In this document: positions 15,928 through 25,006 of the stretch, piece after piece | Layout: every line of letters starts with the position of its first letter | Numbering within the stretch: the stretch's first letter is position 1 | Origin: Paenibacillus silvestris | Lineage (GTDB): Bacteria > Bacillota > Bacilli > Paenibacillales > NBRC-103111 | Direction of reading: 5' to 3' | Length of the DNA: 64,000 bases | Assembly: GCF_009882985.1 (NCBI RefSeq) | Contig: NZ_WTUZ01000010.1 | Span: 372,352 to 436,351, forward strand | Translations under genes and position numbers: made by a program | The notes under the pieces: generated by a model | What the model was told of the DNA's origin: nothing | Database searches by the model: none | Seen by the model: the letters and a program-made list of their open reading frames with translations, nothing else

Positions 15928-16794
15928 TTATTTGAATTCAGTGAGCATTTTGTTGAAGTCTGCTTCTGAAAGTTGAAGATCTTGTTTCGATAGTCCTTCT
16001 TTAGCGAAACTTGGGATTGAATTTTCATAGCTCTTTTTATCTTTGTTTTGGTAAATGATACCTGTCAACATGGAGTTTGTTTCCATGATTTTGGTCATTG
16101 CCATTACGCGATTTGTGTAGTCATAGTCCGGAATTTCATCCAGGTCAACAATGTTTTCTTTGAACCAATCATACGTGTTAACTTTGTTGAAAGTTACGCA
16201 TGGGCTGAAAACGTTGATCAAGGAGAACCCTTTGTGGTTCAAACCAGCTTCGATAACAGCTGTTAACTGTTTCAAGTTACTGGAGAAAGATTGTGCTACG
16301 AATGTTGCACCAGCAGCCATAGCTACTTCTAAAGGAGAAATAGCAGACTCAATTGTACCTAGTGGTGTACTTTTCGTTTTGAAGCCTTCCGCACTACGTG
16401 GAGATGCTTGACCTTTCGTCAAACCGTAGATTTGGTTATCCATAACGATATAAGTAACATCGATGTTACGACGAATCGCGTGTACCGTGTGACCCATACC
16501 GATTGCGAAGCCATCTCCGTCACCACCGGAAGCAATGACTGTAAGGTCGCGGTTTGCCATTTTCACACCTTGTGCGATTGGTAGAGATCTACCATGGATA
16601 CCGTGGAAACCATAAGCATTGATGTAACCGGAGATACGTCCGGAACAACCAATACCGGATACGATTGCTAAACCTTCAGGCTCCAAACCAACATTAGCCG
16701 CTGCACGTTGAATAGCTGCTTGTACGGAGAAGTCTCCGCATCCTGGACACCAATTTGGCTTTACATTGTTACGAAAGTCTTTTAATGTTGCCAT
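15928..16794 (-). CDS. korB: 2-oxoacid:ferredoxin oxidoreductase, beta subunit
   Basis: ThDP-binding subunit of a two-protein 2-oxoacid:ferredoxin oxidoreductase, 288 residues. The cluster cysteines are in WCPGCGDF (~16-23) and GIGCSG (~48). The ThDP/Mg motif is GGDGDGFAIG (~88-97) with the downstream NQIYGLTKGQ. It overlaps korA by 13 bp, so the pair is coupled. The sequence type is the one commonly labelled 2-oxoglutarate oxidoreductase (KorB) in Bacilli; pyruvate or another oxoacid is also possible. Confidence 0.9.
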   Translation of the reverse strand: MATLKDFRNNVKPNWCPGCGDFSVQAAIQRAAANVGLEPEGLAIVSGIGCSGRISGYINAYGFHGIHGRSLPIAQGVKMANRDLTVIASGGDGDGFAIGMGHTVHAIRRNIDVTYIVMDNQIYGLTKGQASPRSAEGFKTKSTPLGTIESAISPLEVAMAAGATFVAQSFSSNLKQLTAVIEAGLNHKGFSLINVFSPCVTFNKVNTYDWFKENIVDLDEIPDYDYTNRVMAMTKIMETNSMLTGIIYQNKDKKSYENSIPSFAKEGLSKQDLQLSEADFNKMLTEFK

Positions 16795-18530
16795 GCTAAA
16801 GTCAACTCCTTACATTTTTGTTCGATTTCTGCTGGAAGGAACGGATTACCGTTGTACTTCAGAACGTTTTTAATTTTATCTGCATGACCAACATGCAGTT
16901 TAATTTGATCAGCCAATTGACCTGTCGCGTTGTTTTCAACAACGATTACCGTTTTTGCTTTTTCAACAAGCGGTCTCAGCTGTTCAGCTGGGAACGGATG
17001 AATCAAGCGTACAGTCGCGTGGTTCGTTTTGATACCTTCTTGTTCAACGCGGCGTCTTGCTTCATCAATTGTTCCACCCGTGGATCCCATACCGATAATC
17101 AGAAGATCTGGGTTCTCGTGAGGAGCATCTGCTTTGATCGCATCTGTTACTTGAATGTGTTTCAACTTCTCAAGACGTTTATCCATCATTCTTTGACGAT
17201 TCTCTGTGCTCTCAGAAGGACGACCTGTTTGGTCATGCTCTACCCCAGTTACATGGTGAAGACCATGTTTTACGCCTGGGATGACACGTGGAGAAACGCC
17301 ATTCTCAGTGAACTCGTAACGTTTGAACAATTGATTAGCTTCTAGCTCAGGAGCTTCTGTTACCAGAGCACCGCGATCGATTACGATACGGTTGTAGTCC
17401 AGCATTTCAGCGGATTGTTTACCCAAGGAAAGCTGAAGATCTGTCATCAGAATAACTGGGCATTGGTATTTCTCAGCCAGGTTGAAAGCTTCAATTGTAT
17501 CATAGAAGCACTCTTCAATTGTGCTAGGGGACAATACGATTTTCGGGATTTCACCGTGTGTACCGTATACCATTGCGTTCAAATCGGATTGCTCTTGTTT
17601 CGTTGGTAGACCTGTACTTGGACCGCCGCGTTGCGTATCAACGATAACAACCGGAGTTTCCGTCATACCCGCCAAGCCAATTGCTTCCATCATCAAGGAC
17701 AGACCAGGACCAGCAGAAGCTGTCAGTGCACGAGCACCAGCGTAGTTAGCGCCGATTGCCATTGTGCAAGCTGCGATCTCATCTTCGGTTTGGATAACTG
17801 TACCGCCGAATTTAGGAAGTGCTTTGATCAAGTATTCCATTACCTCGGAAGCAGGTGTAATCGGATATGCAGGCATGAAACGGCAGCCAGCAGCTACAGC
17901 TCCCAGTGCGATTGCATCGTTACCGATCATGAACAATTTTTGCATGCCGTCAGCCGGCTCTAATTGGAAGTCAGCGATTGGGCCGCCAGCCAATTCAAGT
18001 ACGGATTCAGCACCTTTGCGAACAGCCTCAATGTTTTTCTCAACGACAGCTGCGCCTTTACGACCGAACTCTTCTTCAACAGCTTTATTAAACACATCAA
18101 GCGGCAAACCGAGCAATGCCCAAGAGGCTCCTGATGCGGCCATGTTCTTAAATAGAGATGTTCCTAGTTCTTCTGCAATTGCAGTAATGGGAACTGGAAA
18201 CAGACGTGCTTTGATTCCTTCAGGTAAAACAGGGTTAAATTTGGCATCTGCAACGATTACACCATTGTCACGAAGCTCGTGAGCGTTGAAATCGATACTT
18301 TCCTGGTCAAATGCAACCAGAATGTCCAAATCATCTGAAATTGCGCGAATCGGCTTGGTGCTGATGCGAATCTTGTTATTTGTATGTCCCCCCTTAATCC
18401 GTGAAGAGAAATGACGGTACCCATACAAATAGTAACCGAGACGGTTCAATGCAGTAGAGAAGATACGGTCAGTACTTTCGACCCCTTCACCCTGTTGACC
18501 TCCGATTTTCCAAGATAACTGACTAATCAC
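16782..18530 (-). CDS. korA: 2-oxoacid:ferredoxin oxidoreductase, fused gamma-alpha subunit
   Basis: Partner of korB, 582 residues. Residues ~1-175 are the gamma domain (GGQQGEGVES near the start). Residues ~195-580 are the alpha domain with the pyrimidine-binding AYPITPASEVMEYL, a GGPSTGLPTKQEQSDL motif and a C-terminal transketolase-like part. The start is GTG 18530, ten nt after AAGGAG. The complex lacks a delta ferredoxin subunit, so a separate soluble ferredoxin must carry electrons away. In B. subtilis this position, between spoVS and miaB, is held by tdh-kbl. Confidence 0.9.
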   Translation of the reverse strand: MISQLSWKIGGQQGEGVESTDRIFSTALNRLGYYLYGYRHFSSRIKGGHTNNKIRISTKPIRAISDDLDILVAFDQESIDFNAHELRDNGVIVADAKFNPVLPEGIKARLFPVPITAIAEELGTSLFKNMAASGASWALLGLPLDVFNKAVEEEFGRKGAAVVEKNIEAVRKGAESVLELAGGPIADFQLEPADGMQKLFMIGNDAIALGAVAAGCRFMPAYPITPASEVMEYLIKALPKFGGTVIQTEDEIAACTMAIGANYAGARALTASAGPGLSLMMEAIGLAGMTETPVVIVDTQRGGPSTGLPTKQEQSDLNAMVYGTHGEIPKIVLSPSTIEECFYDTIEAFNLAEKYQCPVILMTDLQLSLGKQSAEMLDYNRIVIDRGALVTEAPELEANQLFKRYEFTENGVSPRVIPGVKHGLHHVTGVEHDQTGRPSESTENRQRMMDKRLEKLKHIQVTDAIKADAPHENPDLLIIGMGSTGGTIDEARRRVEQEGIKTNHATVRLIHPFPAEQLRPLVEKAKTVIVVENNATGQLADQIKLHVGHADKIKNVLKYNGNPFLPAEIEQKCKELTLAWQH

Positions 18531-18735
18531 CGTACGTCCACTCCTTTTGATTGTAGCTGCTCGAAGACATTAAAAGCTCAATTGTTTAGTAAGATAGATA
18601 ATGCAATAAAAAAATTCTTTCACTTGTCAACCAAATTCTATGCCTTTATGGAGCAAAATGCAAGGGGTACCAACGATTCTAAAAGATAGAGTTTTTAGAT
18701 TGAATCCATATCAATATTAGATCGATTTTCATTTT

Positions 18736-19677
18736 TCATTTCGGCAGGTTCCCGAGCATGAAATTGCGCCAATTTCCAAACAGAAATGCTTCTACTTGTG
18801 CTTCCTTATAGTTTTTGCATAGCGCCTCTATTAAATTTTCGTATTGGCCCGCATGTCTTAACCCTTTGATCCACTGCTCAATCCCATCAAAATCCGATCC
18901 AAAACCAATTTGTCTCTCTCCCCCTAACGAGCAGACGTGATCAATATGTTTAAGCAAACCAGCGATAGGAACAGCCAGATTCATGCTATCGACGAAGTAA
19001 GGCACAAACGTAAGGCCAATTTGTCCCTGACATTGAATGATAGCTTTAATTTGATCGTCTGATAAATTTCTTGGATGGGGACAAATTTTCTGAGCATTGG
19101 AGTGGGAAGCAATAAAAGGTTTGTGATAAACCTCAACCATTTCCCAAAATGCCGTAGTCGATAAGTGTGACACATCTGCTATTATACCCATAGTTTCTAA
19201 TTCTCTTAACATGAGTTTGCCTTTTCTTGTGAAACCGCCTTTTCTAGGCTCCATTACACCGTCTGCAGCCCAATTCGCGTAGTTCCAAGTTAATCCTACA
19301 CTTCGTACACCTAGGTGGTATAGGATTCTTAAATGGGTCAAGTTGCCCCCTAAAGCATCCACACCTTCAAGTGTCAGAATTGCGCCAATTTGATCCCCAG
19401 CTTCTACTTCATGCCAGTCCCTCACATGTTGAATAAACCTCATGCCTGAATGACTTACAATTTTCCTTTGAAAAATATCAACCATCTGCAAGATATGATC
19501 AAATGTCGGTTGCTGGATAGAGTCGGATAAATAAATGGCAAAACACTGCACCTTAACACCCGCATGCTTTAATCTCGGATAACTGACATCCAGTTCCTGA
19601 TCTTCCTTGCCAAAATCGAGCTTTGGATTCACATACAGTTTTGTTAACGCATCGCAATGACCATCCATGATCTTCAT
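18736..19677 (-). CDS. Membrane-dipeptidase-type metallopeptidase (family M19)
   Basis: Amidohydrolase-fold dipeptidase that removes one residue from dipeptides, sometimes D-amino-acid dipeptides from cell wall. Metal ligands are visible: HCD near the start, EGVDAL (~105) and two further His in VSHLS and ASHSNAQ; GFGSDFDG is the usual C-terminal signature. I choose ATG 19677 (313 residues), just after AAGGAGG; the ORF extends 12 codons further without a ribosome site. No signal peptide, so cytosolic despite the family name. It lies between spoVS and korA. Confidence 0.85.
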   Translation of the reverse strand: MKIMDGHCDALTKLYVNPKLDFGKEDQELDVSYPRLKHAGVKVQCFAIYLSDSIQQPTFDHILQMVDIFQRKIVSHSGMRFIQHVRDWHEVEAGDQIGAILTLEGVDALGGNLTHLRILYHLGVRSVGLTWNYANWAADGVMEPRKGGFTRKGKLMLRELETMGIIADVSHLSTTAFWEMVEVYHKPFIASHSNAQKICPHPRNLSDDQIKAIIQCQGQIGLTFVPYFVDSMNLAVPIAGLLKHIDHVCSLGGERQIGFGSDFDGIEQWIKGLRHAGQYENLIEALCKNYKEAQVEAFLFGNWRNFMLGNLPK

Positions 19678-19712
19678 CCATCCAGCCTCCTTATCTATCG
19701 CTAAACAAGACA

Positions 19713-19734
19713 AAAACCTCTTATCAGAGGTTTT
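19713..19734 (-). terminator. Second hairpin terminator after spoVS
   Basis: AAAACCTCT and AGAGGTTTT pair around a 4-nt loop, and the 3' arm runs into a T-rich tail on the minus strand. It is in tandem with the terminator at 19745-19771. Confidence 0.65.
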
Positions 19735-19744
19735 GGGGTAGAAT

Positions 19745-19771
19745 AAAAAACCTGTCTACAACGTAAACAGG
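19745..19771 (-). terminator. Terminator after spoVS
   Basis: CCTGTTTAC and GTAGACAGG pair (one T-G) around a short loop, followed by TTTTTTATT, about 32 bp after the spoVS stop. Confidence 0.82.
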
Positions 19772-19802
19772 CTGCGTGCATTAATATGTATGGTTACGTT
19801 CA

Positions 19803-20063
19803 TTACCTCGGCTCAACGATTAATTTAATGGCCGTCCGATCTTCCCCGTCAATCACGATATCTGTGAAGGCTGGTACACAAATTAAGTCAACTCCGCTGG
19901 GCGCCACAAATCCTCTTGCGATCGCTACTGCTTTGATGGCTTGGTTCAAGGCGCCTGCACCGATCGCTTGGAGCTCAGCCGCCCCGCGCTCACGCAACAC
20001 ACCTGCCAAAGCACCTGCAACGGAGTTTGGGTTGGATTTTGCTGAAACTTTTAATACATCCAT
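19803..20063 (-). CDS. spoVS: SpoVS, stage V sporulation protein S
   Basis: Small Alba-fold protein of 86 residues, the exact usual length, starting MDVLKVSAKSNPNSVAGAL. In B. subtilis it affects septation and coat/cortex stages of sporulation; the molecular role is still unclear and nucleic-acid binding is suspected. The start is ATG 20063 after GAGGAGG; twelve upstream in-frame codons are not part of the family. It follows ymdB as in B. subtilis and is closed by two terminators. In B. subtilis it is under sigma-H; I could not find a convincing sigma-H site in the 112 bp upstream. Confidence 0.95.
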   Translation of the reverse strand: MDVLKVSAKSNPNSVAGALAGVLRERGAAELQAIGAGALNQAIKAVAIARGFVAPSGVDLICVPAFTDIVIDGEDRTAIKLIVEPR

Positions 20064-20175
20064 GAATAGTACCTCCTCGGGAATGATGGATAGTTCCATT
20101 AATCATCATATTCTCGAGGCAGCACAAACATGACATTCTCTTTCATCTAAATACTCTAAATTTTCTGAATAACGA

Positions 20176-20970
20176 TTAATCCATGAAAACTTGATCTTCA
20201 TCGTAGCGAATCAGCTGGATAGCTTTCGCTTGACCTGTTTGATCATTCAATTCTATAACAACAGCATGGAAATGCCATTTCCCTTCATCTGTAACGAATC
20301 TTACGGGCAGCTGAGTTTTGAATTTCTGAAGCACAGCATTTCGCTCCACACCCAAGATGCCATCGCGTGGACCTACCATCCCTACATCTGTCACATAAGC
20401 TGTACCTTGCGGCAATACGCGATTATCATTCGTTTGCACATGTGTATGTGTACCTACGACAGCCGATACTTTACCGTCCAAATGCCAACCCATTGCAATT
20501 TTCTCAGAAGTTGCTTCAGCATGGAAATCTACAAATATAAATTTGTGCTTTTTCTTATCTGCTTCAAGAATTTCGTCCACTTTGCGGAACGGACAATCGA
20601 TTGGCGGCAAGAACGTGCGCCCTTGTAAATTGATGATCAGCAGTTCCTGATCTTTCACTTTTATGACTGTATGTCCCCTACCTGGCGTGCCTGGTGGAAA
20701 GTTGGCTGGACGAACCATTTTCTCGTCCCGATCGATAAAATCGAAGATTTCTTTTTGATCCCATGTATGATTGCCCATTGTAAGGGCCTGAATGCCCATC
20801 TCATAGATTTCTTTGGCTATGGCTGATGTTATCCCTTTCCCCGCAGCAGCGTTCTCTCCGTTGGCAATGAACACGGCATGAGGATGTGCTTGCTTTAAAC
20901 GAGGCATGACATTTTTAAGCGCTTTACGTCCAACGGATCCAACAATATCTCCAATAAATACAATTTTCAT
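20176..20970 (-). CDS. ymdB: YmdB-type metallophosphoesterase
   Basis: Cytosolic calcineurin-like phosphodiesterase (TIGR00282 family, 264 residues); the B. subtilis member hydrolyses 2',3'-cyclic nucleotides and is needed for biofilm and nanotube behaviours. Metal-binding motifs: GDIVGSVGR at 6-14, NGENAA (~37), MGNHTWD (~66), VDFHAEATSEK (~148) and GTHTHVQT (~173). It lies immediately downstream of rny, as in B. subtilis, but an intervening terminator suggests partly separate expression. Confidence 0.93.
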   Translation of the reverse strand: MKIVFIGDIVGSVGRKALKNVMPRLKQAHPHAVFIANGENAAAGKGITSAIAKEIYEMGIQALTMGNHTWDQKEIFDFIDRDEKMVRPANFPPGTPGRGHTVIKVKDQELLIINLQGRTFLPPIDCPFRKVDEILEADKKKHKFIFVDFHAEATSEKIAMGWHLDGKVSAVVGTHTHVQTNDNRVLPQGTAYVTDVGMVGPRDGILGVERNAVLQKFKTQLPVRFVTDEGKWHFHAVVIELNDQTGQAKAIQLIRYDEDQVFMD

Positions 20971-21049
20971 AACAAATTTATAGCTCCTTTATTAACGTAG
21001 ATGCGTGGAAGGTTAGGATATAACCGACCGATCTGCCTATAAAATAAGG

Positions 21050-21074
21050 AAAAGTGGCTGTATCAGCCACTTTT
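21050..21074 (-). terminator. Terminator after rny
   Basis: A perfect 11-bp stem AAAAGTGGCTG/CAGCCACTTTT with a 3-nt loop, 15 bp after the rny stop codon; the T run is short (TTTT). Confidence 0.8.
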
Positions 21075-21088
21075 CGCATTGGTTACTC

Positions 21089-22627
21089 TTATTTAGCGTA
21101 TTCAACAGCTCGTGTTTCACGAATGACCGTAACCTTAATATGTCCTGGATAATCGAGTTCACCCTCGATTTTTTTGGTAATATCGCGGGCTAGGCGGAAC
21201 GCTTCGGTATCATCCACTTTCTCAGGTTGAACCATAACACGTACTTCACGGCCTGCTTGAATGGCGTATGATTTCTCAACACCTTCAAAAGATTCCGAGA
21301 TTTCTTCGAGCTTCTCTAGACGCTTAATATATGTTTCGAGCGTTTCCCTGCGTGCTCCAGGTCTCGCCGCGGATAAGGCATCTGCTGCTCCGACTAACAT
21401 CGCAATAACTGACGTTGCTTCTACATCGCCATGATGGGAAGCAATACTGTTAATGACGACTGGATGCTCCTTGTACTTCTTACCAATCTCAACACCGATT
21501 TCGACATGAGATCCTTCAACCTCGTGGTCAAGCGCCTTACCGATGTCATGAAGCAGCCCGGCACGTTTCGCCAAAGTTACGTCTACCCCGAGCTCCCCGG
21601 CCATCAGACCAGCCAGATAAGCTACTTCCATGGAATGCTTCAACACGTTTTGACCATAACTTGTTCTAAATTTCAGTCGACCTAAAATTTTGATCAAATC
21701 AGGATGCAATCCGTGAACTCCAACTTCAAACGTGGCTTGCTCCCCATATTCGCGGATTCGTTCATCCACTTCTTTACGGGATTTCTCAACCATCTCTTCA
21801 ATACGTGCTGGATGAATACGACCATCTGCAACAAGCTTCTCTAGGGATGTACGAGCAATTTCGCGACGAATTGGATCAAATCCAGATAAAATAACTGCTT
21901 CTGGCGTGTCATCAATAATAAGGTCAATACCCGTTAATGTTTCTAGTGCACGGATATTACGTCCCTCACGACCGATAATCCGGCCTTTCATTTCTTCATT
22001 TGGCAATGAAACAACTGAAACTGTCGTTTCAGCAACATGATCTGCGGCACAACGTTGGATGGCGAGCGTGATGATCTCACGGGCTTTCTTATCGCCGTCT
22101 TCTTTGGCCTGTTGTTCGATTTCTTTAATAAGCTGTGCAGTTTCGTGTCGTACTTCCTGCTCAACATTGGTAAGAATAATGCTTTTCGCTTCTTCCATTG
22201 TTAGTCCTGAGATACGCTCTAACTCCGAAACCTGGCTTTTATAAAGCTGATCAATTTGATTTTGTGTATCCTCGATCCGCTTCTCTTTGTTGGCAACTTG
22301 CTCTTCTTTACGCTCGAGAGATTCTAATTTTTTATCCAGCGATTCCTCTTTTTGTAACAGTCGTCTTTCTTGTCGTTGAATTTCATTCCGACGCTCACGA
22401 ATGTCTTTTTCAGCTTCGGACCTAAGTTTGTGTACTTCGTCCTTCGCTTCCAGAACCGTTTCCTTTTTCAGTGCTTCTGCTTCTTTCTTAGCAGCTTCTC
22501 TAATCTGCTCAGCGGCTGTTTCAGCACTGGAAATTTTCGCTTCTGCAAGAGATTTACGGATAAAATAACCAATCCCTAAGCATGCAGCTCCAACAATGAG
22601 AATGATCGCGATCCAGATGAAAGTCAT
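21089..22627 (-). CDS. rny: Ribonuclease Y
   Basis: Membrane-anchored endoribonuclease that starts bulk mRNA decay and matures operon transcripts. An N-terminal transmembrane helix ([19 protein letters not shown]) is followed by a long charged coiled coil (~30-190), a KH domain ([15 protein letters not shown], ~217) and an HD domain with the catalytic pair in [12 protein letters not shown] (~360). The start is ATG 22627 after GAGGAGG; the in-frame GTG at 22636 overlaps that site. A 387-bp non-coding leader separates it from recX. RicA, encoded 8 kb downstream, modulates this enzyme in B. subtilis. Confidence 0.96.
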   Translation of the reverse strand: MTFIWIAIILIVGAACLGIGYFIRKSLAEAKISSAETAAEQIREAAKKEAEALKKETVLEAKDEVHKLRSEAEKDIRERRNEIQRQERRLLQKEESLDKKLESLERKEEQVANKEKRIEDTQNQIDQLYKSQVSELERISGLTMEEAKSIILTNVEQEVRHETAQLIKEIEQQAKEDGDKKAREIITLAIQRCAADHVAETTVSVVSLPNEEMKGRIIGREGRNIRALETLTGIDLIIDDTPEAVILSGFDPIRREIARTSLEKLVADGRIHPARIEEMVEKSRKEVDERIREYGEQATFEVGVHGLHPDLIKILGRLKFRTSYGQNVLKHSMEVAYLAGLMAGELGVDVTLAKRAGLLHDIGKALDHEVEGSHVEIGVEIGKKYKEHPVVINSIASHHGDVEATSVIAMLVGAADALSAARPGARRETLETYIKRLEKLEEISESFEGVEKSYAIQAGREVRVMVQPEKVDDTEAFRLARDITKKIEGELDYPGHIKVTVIRETRAVEYAK

Positions 22628-23014
22628 CTTGTTCACCTCCTCGTTGGTTTCTCCAAGGTGTTAGCCTGGGATTCCGTTCGGTTTTTTAATCCGATTTTTA
22701 ATTGTTTGGCTAGTCATACATACTCTAAAATAAAAAGAGTATGGCTTTTAAATGAATGCGCACTGTGCGTTAGAGGCACTCTAGTGCTAATAATCCATAA
22801 TCAACAGTGTAAAAATTGGCGGTTTTTACATCTGTCCTCTCAAAATCAATGAAATTAGTATGATTTTGAATACATTATGAAAATATACACTGTTATTTTA
22901 TCTTTTGTCGAAGAAGCTTGTCAAGCGATAGTCCATGAGAAGATCATCATGCCCAACTCCATACTCCTTTATTCCTTCATGATATTAACTAATTACAGTC
23001 AATATTTAACAATA
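22628..23014. other. 387-bp non-coding region between recX and rny
   Basis: I see no supported gene. It holds the rny ribosome site, a perfect inverted repeat (CATACTCT and AGAGTATG, 22719-22743, 9-nt loop) and an AT-rich palindrome (AATATT-gtta-AATATT-like, ~22999-23014) right after the recX stop that may act as a weak transcript end. The rny promoter must lie here, but no clear -35/-10 pair stands out. The length suggests a long 5' untranslated region, as expected for an mRNA whose decay enzyme may control itself. Confidence 0.5.
22719..22743. repeat. Perfect inverted repeat in the rny leader
   Basis: Eight-bp arms CATACTCT/AGAGTATG around an A/T-only loop, 90 bp upstream of the rny start. 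There is no T run, so it is more likely an RNA hairpin or operator than a terminator. Confidence 0.45.
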
Positions 23015-23710
23015 TTAATCATCGAAGTCATCCTCAAGAATCTCAAAGTCCTCATCACTCGACCCGCTGCTTAACTGTCCTAATACCTTAGTCACGACAG
23101 CTCCCGTGAATCCTCTACGCATTAGAAAGGCAGCCGTCTTTCTTTTCTTATCAAAAGTTTCGCCTGAGGTTTGCTTCCATTTCGTTTGCGCAATTTTCAT
23201 CGCTCCAGCTATTTCATCCTCAGGATTGATGTTCTCCATGGCATGTTTAACGAACTCTTTGTCGATGCCTTTTTGCTGTAGCTCTTGACGAACAAGGTTA
23301 CGACCTTTCTTTTGAGAAATGATCCGACTGTCCGTCCACATTTTAGCAAATTCTTCATCATTAAGATATTTTTGTGAGGCTAATTTCTCAATGACCCAGT
23401 CAATAATGAGAGGTTCATAACCTGATTCTTTGAGTTTGCGTTTCAATTCGCTCGATGAGTGCGGTCGCCGGCCAATAACGCGTATAGCTTTAATATAAGC
23501 ATTATTCCGTTCTTCATCTTGAATGATCTTCTCTAACTCTTGTAGCTGGACGCTCTCTCCTTTGGCTAACCGATGCTTAACTAGAATGTCTTCATGTACG
23601 GAAAAAGCGTACTCTTCATTCAAAAATATATTATAGCGGTGCCTTCCCCGCTTCTGCTTCTCCACTAATGTGATAATGGAAATCTGTTGTTCTTCCTGTT
23701 CCTGCTCCAA
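23015..23710 (-). CDS. recX: RecX, regulator of RecA
   Basis: Helical three-repeat protein that binds RecA filaments and modulates strand exchange. 231 residues; the repeats are recognisable at ISRRPHSSSEL-like (VIGRRPHSSSELKRKLK, ~78), the central KYLNDEEFAKMWTDSRI (~112) and RRGFTGAVVTKVL (~197). The C-terminus is very acidic (SSDEDFEILEDDFDD). The N-terminal ~15 residues are Glu/Gln-rich. It follows recA directly after a terminator, as in many Firmicutes; in B. subtilis recX is elsewhere and pbpX occupies this site. Confidence 0.9.
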   Translation of the reverse strand: MEQEQEEQQISIITLVEKQKRGRHRYNIFLNEEYAFSVHEDILVKHRLAKGESVQLQELEKIIQDEERNNAYIKAIRVIGRRPHSSSELKRKLKESGYEPLIIDWVIEKLASQKYLNDEEFAKMWTDSRIISQKKGRNLVRQELQQKGIDKEFVKHAMENINPEDEIAGAMKIAQTKWKQTSGETFDKKRKTAAFLMRRGFTGAVVTKVLGQLSSGSSDEDFEILEDDFDD

Positions 23711-23733
23711 GCTTTCTAGCCCCTTTCATGCAC

Positions 23734-23767
23734 GAAAGCACCCTAACCTAAGGGTTAAGGTGCTTTC
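23734..23767 (-). terminator. Terminator after recA
   Basis: GAAAGCACCTTAACCC pairs with GGTTAGGGTGCTTTC; the stem lies 22 bp after the recA stop codon. Only a short T tract follows. Confidence 0.75.
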
Positions 23768-23788
23768 ACGATATGATATATTCGAATC

Positions 23789-24835
23789 TTACTCGAAAGC
23801 TGCTTCTAATTCATCGTCTTCTTCTTCGTCAAGATTTGGCCCAACAGCAACAATCAAATTGCTGTTTCCACGGATTCTTTGTTCGATTGTTTCCGCAATG
23901 GCTTTGTTATCTTTCAAGAATTGCTTGGCATTTTCACGGCCTTGGCCTAAGCGCTCGCCTTCGTAGGAATACCATGCTCCGCTTTTGTTCACGATATCCA
24001 TCTCTGTCCCGATATCAATGATACTGCCTTCGCGTGAAATTCCCTCACCGTACATAATATCCACTTCCGCCTGTTTGAACGGAGGCGCTACTTTATTCTT
24101 AACGACCTTAATTCTCGTACGGTTACCGACCATGTCATTCCCTTGCTTGATGGTTTCTATACGACGAACATCCAGTCGGACAGAAGAGTAGAACTTCAGT
24201 GCACGACCACCAGGGGTTGTCTCCGGGTTTCCAAACATAACGCCGACTTTCTCACGCAGTTGGTTAATGAAAATCGCAATAACCTTCGATTTGTTGATCG
24301 CACCTGAAAGCTTACGAAGTGCTTGAGACATCAAACGTGCTTGCAGACCCACGTGTGAATCTCCCATTTCGCCTTCGATCTCTGCTTTAGGTACTAGTGC
24401 CGCTACAGAGTCAATAACGATAATATCTACCGCGCCGCTTCTTACAAGGGCTTCAGCGATCTCAAGGGCTTGCTCACCTGTATCTGGTTGAGAAAGCAAC
24501 AGCTCATCTATGTTAATGCCCAGCTTACTTGCATAAGAAGGATCCAAGGCGTGCTCTGCATCGATAAATGCAGCTTGTCCGCCAACCTTTTGAACTTCAG
24601 CGATCGCATGTAAAGCTACTGTTGTTTTACCTGAGGATTCAGGTCCATATACTTCAATAATTCTTCCGCGTGGGAATCCACCTATTCCAAGAGCAATATC
24701 AAGGGCTAATGCTCCGCTTGAAATCGTTTCAACTTGCATATGCGTTGACTCTCCAAGCTTCATGATGGAGCCTTTACCGAACTGTTTCTCAATTTGTCGT
24801 AATGCATTATCAAGTGCTGCGCGACGGTCTGTCAA
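23789..24835 (-). CDS. recA: RecA recombinase
   Basis: ATP-dependent strand-exchange protein and co-protease for LexA. 348 residues from TTG 24835, matching the family N-terminus ([21 protein letters not shown]); the GTG at 24844 touches the ribosome site (GAAGGAA) and is rejected. Walker A is GPESSGKTT (~66-74), Walker B-like [12 protein letters not shown], the L2 loop region [20 protein letters not shown], and an acidic C-terminus. A sigma-A promoter and LexA box lie upstream, so it is part of the SOS regulon. Confidence 0.98.
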   Translation of the reverse strand: MTDRRAALDNALRQIEKQFGKGSIMKLGESTHMQVETISSGALALDIALGIGGFPRGRIIEVYGPESSGKTTVALHAIAEVQKVGGQAAFIDAEHALDPSYASKLGINIDELLLSQPDTGEQALEIAEALVRSGAVDIIVIDSVAALVPKAEIEGEMGDSHVGLQARLMSQALRKLSGAINKSKVIAIFINQLREKVGVMFGNPETTPGGRALKFYSSVRLDVRRIETIKQGNDMVGNRTRIKVVKNKVAPPFKQAEVDIMYGEGISREGSIIDIGTEMDIVNKSGAWYSYEGERLGQGRENAKQFLKDNKAIAETIEQRIRGNSNLIVAVGPNLDEEEDDELEAAFE

Positions 24836-24866
24836 AACACTCACTTCCTTCTATCATTATAGGTAT

Positions 24867-24895
24867 ATGATAACTTGTTTCGGGGTGTTTGCCAA
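24867..24895 (-). promoter_or_regulatory. recA promoter
   Basis: TTGGCA, a 17-nt spacer and TATCAT (five of six in each box) on the minus strand, 32 bp before the recA TTG. Confidence 0.72.
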
Positions 24896-24904
24896 GTACT
24901 TTTT

Positions 24905-24918
24905 CGAACATACATTCG
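24905..24918. promoter_or_regulatory. LexA (DinR) box upstream of recA
   Basis: CGAATGTATGTTCG on the minus strand fits the Gram-positive SOS box CGAAC-N4-GTTCG with one changed base, the same change (CGAAT) that I recall from the B. subtilis recA box. It lies 9 bp upstream of the recA -35. Confidence 0.82.
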
Positions 24919-24935
24919 ACTTTTTCGCGAACAAA

Positions 24936-24972
24936 CAAAAAACCGCAACAAAGTTATCGCTTTGTTACGGTT
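24936..24972 (-). terminator. Terminator after cinA
   Basis: AACCGTAACAAAG pairs with CTTTGTTGCGGTT (one T-G) around a 6-nt loop and is followed by a T run on the minus strand, 34 bp after the cinA stop. Confidence 0.92.
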
Positions 24973-25006
24973 CTTCCGTTAACACTTCTCTCATTATATG
25001 CGAACT

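Noticed and set aside
16818-17345. 175-codon plus-strand ORF opposite korA
   Set aside because: Antisense shadow of a conserved gene, with Cys/Phe-rich composition typical of such frames.
18600-18632. Promoter TTGACA upstream of korA
   Set aside because: The -35 at 18625-18630 (minus) is perfect, but no acceptable -10 stands at 16-18 nt.
20064-20175. Sigma-H promoter of spoVS
   Set aside because: A GAATAT element is present but no matching -35 at the right distance.
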